A stretch of 64,000 nt of DNA from assembly GCF_040276085.1 (NCBI RefSeq), contig NZ_JBELOK010000004.1:62001-126000 (forward strand). Direction: 5' to 3'. Source of the stretch: Castellaniella sp040276085. Its GTDB lineage: Bacteria > Pseudomonadota > Gammaproteobacteria > Burkholderiales > Burkholderiaceae_B. Each line of letters begins with the position of its first letter. The stretch's first letter is position 1. Both the position numbers and the translations under genes were made by a program. This document shows, piece by piece, positions 1 to 6,800 of this stretch. The notes beneath the pieces are model-generated. The model did not search any database. It was not told the DNA's origin and worked only from the letters and a program-made list of their open reading frames with translations.

Positions 1-175
1 GCACCGCAAGCAGGCGAGCCGCCTGCGCCAGGCGGGCTACCCGTTGGCGCAAGTTTTCTGTGTCATGAATGGCAGGCAGCAGCTTCTCTTGCATGTCCAC
101 AATCAGCAGCACGCTGGATTGCGCAGATAACAGAGCATCCTGACATTGCAGGTGCCCGGACACGGATTTGCTCAT
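1..175 (-). CDS. Isochorismatase-family hydrolase, N-terminal fragment cut by the window edge
   Basis: Only the first 58 codons are in the window; the gene runs off the left edge. Around residues 21-33 the translation reads SVLLIVDMQEKLLP, the usual opening strand of the isochorismatase-like (cysteine hydrolase) fold, where the Asp of VDMQ is one of the catalytic residues. The catalytic Lys and Cys would lie outside the window. The ATG at 173-175 overlaps the ettA stop codon (ATGA), so it is probably translated by coupling to ettA. The substrate cannot be told; YcaC-like hydrolases and nicotinamidases share this N-terminus. It is too short for the usual ORF length filters. Confidence 0.75.
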   Translation of the reverse strand, partial: MSKSVSGHLQCQDALLSAQSSVLLIVDMQEKLLPAIHDTENLRQRVARLAQAARLLAV

Positions 176-1845
176 TTGAGGGCCTTGTACCGAATGCGCC
201 GCGGACGCGCGGCATCATCGCCCAGACGCTGGCGCTTATCTGCTTCGTACTCCTGGTAGTTGCCGTCAAAGAACACAACCTTGGAGTCTCCCTCAAAAGC
301 CAGGATATGGGTGGCGATACGATCCAGAAACCAGCGATCGTGGCTGATCACCATCACGCAACCGGCAAACTCAAGCAAGGCGTCCTCGAGCGCCCGCAAC
401 GTTTCTACGTCGAGGTCGTTGGAAGGCTCATCGAGCAGCAACACGTTGCCACCGGCAATCAGGGTCTTGGCCAGATGCAACCGCCCTCTTTCACCACCAG
501 ACAATTTGCCAACCTGCTTGTTCTGATCGGCCCCCTTGAAGTTGAAGCGCCCCAGATACGCACGCGCCGGCATCTCGAAGCGCCCCACGGTAAGCAGATC
601 GGCACCATCCGAGATGCTGTCGAACACCGTTTTATCATCGGGCAGGGAGTCGCGCGACTGATCGACATAGGCCAGCTGCACGGTTTTACCCAACACGACT
701 TCACCGGAATCCGGTGCCTGCTGGCCGGCCAGCATCCGGAACAGCGTAGACTTGCCGGCGCCATTGGGACCAATAATGCCCACAATGGCACCCGCGGGTA
801 CCTTGAAGCTGAGATCATCGATCAGCAGGCGATCACCAAACGATTTGGACACGTGACGAAATTCGATCACCTCGTTACCCAGGCGCTCGGCCACCGGAAT
901 AAAGATTTCCTGGGTTTCGTTGCGCTTTTGGTATTCGTGCGAAGAGAGCTCTTCAAAGCGAGCCAAACGGGCTTTGGCCTTGGCCTGGCGGCCCCTGGGG
1001 TTCTGACGCACCCACTCGAGCTCTTTGCGGATGGTGCGCTGGCGGGCAGACTCTGCCGCTTCTTCGTGCTTGAGACGATCTTCCTTTTGCTCGAGCCAGG
1101 AACTGTAATTGCCTTTCCAGGGAATCCCATACCCACGGTCAAGCTCGAGAATCCACTCGGCCGCGTTATCCAGAAAATAGCGATCGTGGGTAACACCCAC
1201 CACCGTTCCCGGAAACTGCCTGAGAAATACCTCGAGCCACTCGACGGACTCGGCATCCAGGTGGTTGGTGGGCTCGTCCAGCAACAGCATGTCGGGTTTG
1301 GACAGCAATAGGCGGCACAAGGCCACCCGGCGCTTCTCACCGCCAGACAAGGTGGCCACCGAGGCGTCCCAGGGCGGCAGACGCAGGGCATCGGCCGCGA
1401 TCTCCATCTGGGTTTCGATATCATCGCTGCCACTGGTGGCTGCCGCCGCAATCACCGCTTCGAGGTCCGCCTGCTCGGCCGCAAGGGCATCGAAATCGGC
1501 GTCGGGCTCTGCATAGGCTGCATACACTTCGTCGAGCCGCTGACGGGCCTGGAATACCTTGCCCAAACCCGCTTCAACCGCCTGACGCACCGTGTGCCCG
1601 GGATCCAGTTGAGGTTCTTGAGGCAGATAACCGATTTGCAGGCCCGCCATCGGGATGGCTTCGCCTTCGATGTCGGTATCCACCCCTGCCATGATTTTCA
1701 GCAGGGTGGATTTGCCCGACCCATTAAGACCCAGGACGCCAATCTTGGCCCCTGGAAAAAAAGACAAGGAAATATCGCGGAGAATCTGCCGCTTGGGGGG
1801 CACAATCTTGCCCACCCGATTCATGGAATACACATACTGCGCCAT
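172..1845 (-). CDS. ettA: Energy-dependent translational throttle protein EttA (ABC-F ATPase)
   Basis: Cytosolic ABC-F protein of 557 residues, close to the family's usual 555 or so. EttA binds the ribosomal E site and gates the first elongation step according to the ATP/ADP ratio. The protein has two ABC domains, with Walker A GLNGSGKST near residue 40 and GPNGAGKST near residue 355. Two LSGGE signatures and two LLLDEP Walker B motifs are present, and there is no membrane segment. The first ABC domain carries the arm insertion and a charged linker follows it. The start is the ATG of MAQYVYSMNRVGK at 1845, the conserved EttA N-terminus; 24 further in-frame residues upstream are not family-like. 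It is divergent from the 1956 gene, with a shared dyad between them. Confidence 0.95.
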   Translation of the reverse strand: MAQYVYSMNRVGKIVPPKRQILRDISLSFFPGAKIGVLGLNGSGKSTLLKIMAGVDTDIEGEAIPMAGLQIGYLPQEPQLDPGHTVRQAVEAGLGKVFQARQRLDEVYAAYAEPDADFDALAAEQADLEAVIAAAATSGSDDIETQMEIAADALRLPPWDASVATLSGGEKRRVALCRLLLSKPDMLLLDEPTNHLDAESVEWLEVFLRQFPGTVVGVTHDRYFLDNAAEWILELDRGYGIPWKGNYSSWLEQKEDRLKHEEAAESARQRTIRKELEWVRQNPRGRQAKAKARLARFEELSSHEYQKRNETQEIFIPVAERLGNEVIEFRHVSKSFGDRLLIDDLSFKVPAGAIVGIIGPNGAGKSTLFRMLAGQQAPDSGEVVLGKTVQLAYVDQSRDSLPDDKTVFDSISDGADLLTVGRFEMPARAYLGRFNFKGADQNKQVGKLSGGERGRLHLAKTLIAGGNVLLLDEPSNDLDVETLRALEDALLEFAGCVMVISHDRWFLDRIATHILAFEGDSKVVFFDGNYQEYEADKRQRLGDDAARPRRIRYKALK

Positions 1846-1895
1846 GGCATCACCGTGAAAGCTTGCAGCCAAGGGATTTGGCCGCACAAAGCCCT

Positions 1896-1919
1896 GATTG
1901 TAGGCCGCCCGGTACAATC
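1896..1919. promoter_or_regulatory. Inverted repeat holding divergent -10 boxes
   Basis: GATTGTA, ten bases, then TACAATC: a perfect 7-bp inverted repeat between ettA and the divergent 1956 gene. Each arm contains TACAAT on one strand, at 1913-1918 (plus) and 1902-1897 (minus). This is a plausible pair of back-to-back -10 hexamers about 40-45 bp from the respective start codons. The -35 elements are weak. Whether a regulator binds the dyad is inference. Confidence 0.45.
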
Positions 1920-1955
1920 GGAGAAATCTGCACTTTGTTCCTCACGAGAACCACC

Positions 1956-2378
1956 ATGGCTTCCATGCTTGCCTTCAATTCTGACGAAACCAACTTACTG
2001 GGCCGCACGGCAGATGCCCTGTGTGCCTACATGGGCAAACCGGTGATTGCCGAGATCGTGGCCGAGCCCGACGAGGGCTTCGAGTGGGCCCTGTTTGCCA
2101 TCCCCTTAAGCCCGGAAGAAGCCTCCAAAGAACTGGCGCATGTCCAGGTGGGCGGGCCAGGCACCCGTTTTGCCGGCAATTGCGGCGGGCTCGATCTCAG
2201 CGACGGGCAATCGCTGGATTGTGAGTTTTTATGGGCGATTCAGCTATCCAACATCACCGGCAACCGCTACATCAAGGTAGATGCCAGCGGTGAAGAAACA
2301 GGTTGGTCGGATAATCTCGCGGAGTTGCTGCCGTTTCAGTTGTCCGAGCCACAATTGCCAGACGACGAGGACGACTGA
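1956..2378 (+). CDS. Small acidic protein of unknown function
   Basis: A 140-residue soluble protein that I do not recognise. It is acidic, ends in a run of acidic residues (PDDEDD), and has no signal peptide, membrane segment or cysteine-rich motif. Two cysteines sit in the middle (GNCGG and LDCEF). The start is taken at MASMLAFNSDETN (1956); a second Met three codons on (MLAFNSD) is equally possible, while the upstream extension to 1863 runs through the putative promoter and is unlikely. Its stop codon abuts the stop of the convergent glycosyltransferase with no base between, leaving no room for a separate terminator. Confidence 0.7.
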   Translation: MASMLAFNSDETNLLGRTADALCAYMGKPVIAEIVAEPDEGFEWALFAIPLSPEEASKELAHVQVGGPGTRFAGNCGGLDLSDGQSLDCEFLWAIQLSNITGNRYIKVDASGEETGWSDNLAELLPFQLSEPQLPDDEDD

Positions 2379-3344
2379 TCAGGTGGTGAGGGGGTGTTTT
2401 TCACCGGCGACGGATTCTCGCAGCTTGTCACGCACAAACAGAATAGCCCCTATGGGCCACATCAGCACCACCAGCAGCCACGATATGGGATGTGTCAGGC
2501 GTCGGCCCTGCGGCCGGGCCACACCGCGCGTACGCAGGTGCAGGGAAAACCGCGTATAGCGGGCTCCTGCCGCCAAAAATGAGCCCGGCTGATAACGTAG
2601 CCATGGCAGGCAGCACTGCACGGTATCGTAGGCCAGCAACCAAAGCCCCAGCGCATGCCGGCTGCCATCTGCCGCCCGCCCCTGGCGCGACAGGCTGTCT
2701 GCGCTATCGTGATACACCCTGAATACCTGATTGACGAAGCGGGTAAGATAGCCCGCACGCGCAATGGCACGCCACACCAGGCTTTCGGGGACAAACCCAG
2801 GAATGTCTTCGGGAAACGGAAATTGCCGCAACACATCCGTGCGCAGGCAGCCAAATTTTTCGCCACGCACATGATGGCGAAAAGTCATGTCCAGCGAGGT
2901 GACATCCATCACATCCTGCGGGTACATGTCTCCCACAACGCGGCCGTCGTCATACGCACACAGGCCCGTAATGGCCACGTACTGAGATCGCAGCCCAGGC
3001 GCGATCTGGTCCCACACCAGCGCCATCTGATAGAGCGCATTGGGGTCAAGCTCGTCATCGCTGTCGATAGCCACCAGCCATTCGCCACGGGCTTCTCGTA
3101 CACCATGATTGAAAGCTGTTTTTTTATGTTGATTAGGTTGCCAAACGTAACGTATGGGGAAACTGGCTTCCTGTTGCCAACTCCGTACCAGTGTACGAGT
3201 TTGGTCGGTAGATCCGTCGTCAACCACCACCCATTCAAAATCCTGAAATGACTGCTCTTGGAGCGATCGGTACACACGGCCCAGCGTGTGAGCCCGGTTG
3301 AAGGTGGGAGTGACCACGGAAAACAAATGACGCCAGCCAGCCAT
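2379..3344 (-). CDS. Family 2 glycosyltransferase (GT-A fold)
   Basis: A protein of 321 residues. The N-terminus reads LFSVVTPTFNRAHTL, then WVVVDDGSTDQT and, near residue 90, AIDSDDE. These are the nucleotide-sugar-binding strand and the DXD metal site of GT2 enzymes. The C-terminal 80 residues carry hydrophobic stretches (SWLLVVLMWPIGAILF) suggesting membrane association. It probably transfers a sugar to a surface glycan or lipid; donor and acceptor cannot be read from sequence. The start is M38 of the long frame because AGAGGAG lies nine bases upstream (3354-3360). It stands alone here, with no other glycan genes beside it. Confidence 0.85.
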   Translation of the reverse strand: MAGWRHLFSVVTPTFNRAHTLGRVYRSLQEQSFQDFEWVVVDDGSTDQTRTLVRSWQQEASFPIRYVWQPNQHKKTAFNHGVREARGEWLVAIDSDDELDPNALYQMALVWDQIAPGLRSQYVAITGLCAYDDGRVVGDMYPQDVMDVTSLDMTFRHHVRGEKFGCLRTDVLRQFPFPEDIPGFVPESLVWRAIARAGYLTRFVNQVFRVYHDSADSLSRQGRAADGSRHALGLWLLAYDTVQCCLPWLRYQPGSFLAAGARYTRFSLHLRTRGVARPQGRRLTHPISWLLVVLMWPIGAILFVRDKLRESVAGEKHPLTT

Positions 3345-3386
3345 GCCGGTGAACTCCTCTTGTCTTCTTGGCCTCATGATACCGGC

Positions 3387-3420
3387 AAAAAAAAACCACG
3401 AACGCGGATGTCCGTGGTTT
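3387..3420 (-). terminator. Intrinsic terminator of the 42-residue gene
   Basis: Read on the minus strand: AAACCACG, 12-base loop, CGTGGTTT, followed directly by a run of T (3387-3392 on this strand are A). It lies about 50 bases after the stop of the small gene at 3468 and before the glycosyltransferase start at 3344. Confidence 0.85.
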
Positions 3421-3467
3421 CCCCGATGCCGAATTGTATGTAAACAATACGGCATGCCAAGCGTAAG

Positions 3468-3596
3468 TTAGACGCGCTTGACCTTCTCGAGCATCTTGAA
3501 GATGCCCTTGGGCGAGCGAACGAAAAGACGCTTGAACGCTTTACCAAGGCAGCGGCGTTCGAGCGTATTGCGCCGCGTGCGTTTGATTTCTGCCAT
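3468..3596 (-). CDS. Very basic 42-residue protein, unknown
   Basis: Translation starts MAEIKRTRRNTLERRC and ends KMLEKVKRV. About a third of the residues are Lys or Arg and only one Cys is present. The case for a real gene is structural: AGGAG six bases before the ATG, a strong intrinsic terminator after the stop, and an extended -10 sequence (TGCTAAAAT) some 45 bases upstream. Size and charge resemble small ribosomal or nucleic-acid-binding proteins, but it matches no ribosomal protein I can name (not L36, Thx or Sra). The gene is monocistronic. Confidence 0.75.
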   Translation of the reverse strand: MAEIKRTRRNTLERRCLGKAFKRLFVRSPKGIFKMLEKVKRV

Positions 3597-3640
3597 GGAG
3601 TTCTCCTGGGTGTAAGGCAAGCCTAAATGCAAAACACGCT

Positions 3641-3649
3641 ATTTTAGCA
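3641..3649 (-). promoter_or_regulatory. Extended -10 element for the 42-residue gene
   Basis: TGCTAAAAT on the minus strand fits the extended -10 form TGnTAnaaT. It would give a transcript starting about 35-40 bases before the ATG at 3596. I see no good -35 hexamer, which extended -10 promoters can lack. Confidence 0.4.
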
Positions 3650-3805
3650 AACTTCATCTCAACCTTGCATGTGCCGGCGATGGACGGGCGTCATCTGGTA
3701 ACAAATCCATCCTGCCGGCATCAGAACTGCGCGTCCGGCAAGACCTGTTTTAGCGGATCAGGGGTATCCCGCCCATGCGTGCCATGGCCGGATTATCATG
3801 GCGCA

Positions 3806-6800
3806 ATGAACGCACCCATCCGCATTTTTGGCGCCCGTCAGAACAACCTGAAAAATCTGGACGTCACCATTCGCACCGGCGAACTCCTGGTCATCACCGG
3901 GGTCTCGGGTTCCGGCAAATCATCTCTGGCCTTTGACACTCTGTATGCAGAGGGGCAACGCCGATACGTGGAAACTTTCTCGCCCTATGCGCGGCAGTTT
4001 CTGGACCGTATGGACAAGCCACAGGTTGATCGCATCGAAGGCATTCTGCCGGCCATTGCCATCGATCAGGTGAACCCGGTGCGCAACTCGCGCAGCACCG
4101 TAGGCACGATGACCGAGCTGAATGACCACCTGAAACTGCTGTTCGCACGTGCCGGACACGTGCACTGCGTCCGGTGCTCGCAGGCCGTGCGGCGCGATAA
4201 CCCCGGCAGCATACGGGCGCAGCTGGACGCCCTGTGTGCCGCCGCGGATCCTCGTCTGGTGGTTACTTTCCCAGTTAATGTGCCCGGCAACTTTACCGAA
4301 GACGAGGTACGTGGTTTTCTTGAGCAGCAGGGCTACACCCGGGTATACCAGGCCGCGGCAGACCAGACGGCTGAAGCGGGCCAGGCAACACCCAAATCCG
4401 CCAGCCTGTCCCGCCGCCTGCAGGTGATTCAAGACCGCTTCCGCCTGGGCAACGCAGAGCCCGAACGCGTGGATGAAGCACTGGAAACCGCTCTGCACCA
4501 GGGAAACGGCCGCCTGACCATCCATGCGCTGTTTGACGACCACGAAGAAGCCTGGCGATTTAGTGCCGGGCTGCATTGCGCACAATGCGACATCGAGTAC
4601 AGCAATCCTTTGCCCAGCACGTTTTCGTTTAACTCGCCACTGGGCGCCTGCGAAGCATGCAAGGGCTTTGGCCGCGTGATGGGCATCGATTACGGCCTGG
4701 TCATCCCCGATGAAACCCACACCCTGAAAGACGGGGCCGTCAAGCCCTGGCAAACGGCCAGCTATAAAGAATGCCAGCAGGAGATGGAACACTATGCCCA
4801 GAAGGCCGGCATCCGGCTGGACACACCCTGGCGGAACCTTACCGCTGCAGAAAAATCCTGGGTGATCCACGGCACCCCCGACTGGAAAGGCGGCCGCTCT
4901 GCATGGAAACACCAGTGGTACGGGATCCAGCGCTTTTTCGATTGGCTTGAAACCAAAGCCTATCGCATGCACGTGCGGGTACTGCTATCCAAATATCGCA
5001 GTTATACGCCCTGCCCCAGCTGCCAGGGCTCGCGGCTGAAGCCAGACGCCACCTTGTGGCGGCTGGGCCAAAGCACTGAGACCATCCCGGGATACTCGCG
5101 GTTCAGTCCGGTGCACGCCCATTGGTCTGCGCAACAGCTGGCTGGCTTGCCCGGCCTGGGCATCCACGACCTGATGGGGCTGCCCATCGAGCGCGTACGC
5201 GACTGGTTTGAACATATCGAGCTCGGCCAGCTGCTGGACGAACCACTGGCCGAACTTCTGGATGAAGTACGCACCCGGCTGAAGTTTCTATGCGATGTCG
5301 GCCTGGGTTATCTCTCCCTCGACCGGCAAAGCCGTACGCTATCGGGCGGCGAGGTGCAGCGCATCAACCTGACGACGGCCTTGGGCACCTCGTTGGTGAA
5401 CACGCTGTTTGTGCTCGACGAACCCTCCATCGGCCTGCACCCTCGTGATATTCACCGCATTGTGCAGGTGATGCAGCGCTTACGTGATCACGGCAACACG
5501 CTGGTGGTGGTCGAACACGATCCGCAAGTGATGGTGGCCGCAGACAGGATTCTGGACATCGGGCCAGGCCCGGGCGAGCGCGGCGGGGAGATCGTCTTTG
5601 ACGGCACACCGACGCAGCTGTGTGAATCCCACACCCTGACGGGAGATTACTTCAGCGGGCGGCTGCGCATCGAAGCTCCGCGCCCCATGCCCGTAGCCAA
5701 CAACACCCCGCGCCTGTTGCTGCAAGGCGTACAGGCCCATAACCTCAAACACCTGGATATTGCCATCCCGCTGGGCCGCCTGGTATGCCTCACCGGGGTT
5801 TCGGGGTCAGGCAAGTCCACGCTGGTGCAACAAGTGCTTTACCCAGCACTGCTCAAGCGGCTGGGCCGCCCCACCGAAGCCCCCGGGGCTTACGATGCAC
5901 TGCTGGGCGCCGAGCAGATCGCTGACGTGGTGATGGTCGACCAGACACCGATCGGCCGCACGGCCCGCTCCAATCCAGCCAGCTATGTCGGCGCATTTGA
6001 CGCCATCCGCAAACTGTTTGCAGGCACAGAGATGGCCCGCGAACGTGGCTACACCCCCGGTACCTTCAGCTTCAACACGGGCGATGGCCGTTGCCCCGGT
6101 TGCGGCGGCACAGGTTTTGAACACGTCGAGATGCAGTTTCTGTCTGACGTGTATTTGCGCTGCCCCGACTGCAATGGCCGGCGCTTCCGTCCACAGATTC
6201 TTGAGGTGCGTCTTGAGCACCTGGGCCGCACTGCATCCATCGACGAAGTGCTGGACATGACAGTGAGCGAAGCGCTGCTGTTTTTCAAGGGTTTGCGAGA
6301 TGTGCAGTGGGGGCTGGCCCCTCTGGCTGATGTCGGGCTGGAGTACGTCCGCCTGGGCCAACCGGTACCCACGCTTTCGGGGGGTGAAGCCCAACGCCTG
6401 AAGCTGGCCGGTCATCTGGCCACGGCGGCGAAATCCCGGGCACCGCAAGGCATGCTCAAGGGCAGCCTGCTGCTGTTTGATGAGCCCACCACCGGCTTGC
6501 ACTTCGATGACATCGCCCGCCTGATGCGCGCATTTCGCAAACTGCTGGCCGCCGGCCACTCCTTGCTGATCATCGAACACAACCTGGACGTGATCCGCGC
6601 GGCCGACTGGGTGATCGACCTGGGCCCCGAAGGGGGCGATCAGGGCGGGCAGCTACTGGCTGAAGGCACACCAGAGGCGCTGATGCAGCACGCCGATTCT
6701 TACACCGGGCAAGCCCTGGCGGATTACATGCGTCAGCTGGATGCCCCCCGCCTCTCCCTGGCCGAGCCCTCACCCGCACGACGGCAAGACCCCGCCAGCC

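Noticed and set aside
307..1311. A 334-codon open frame on the plus strand
   Set aside because: It lies fully antisense to ettA, whose motifs are complete. Its translation shows no family features and reflects codon bias of the real gene.
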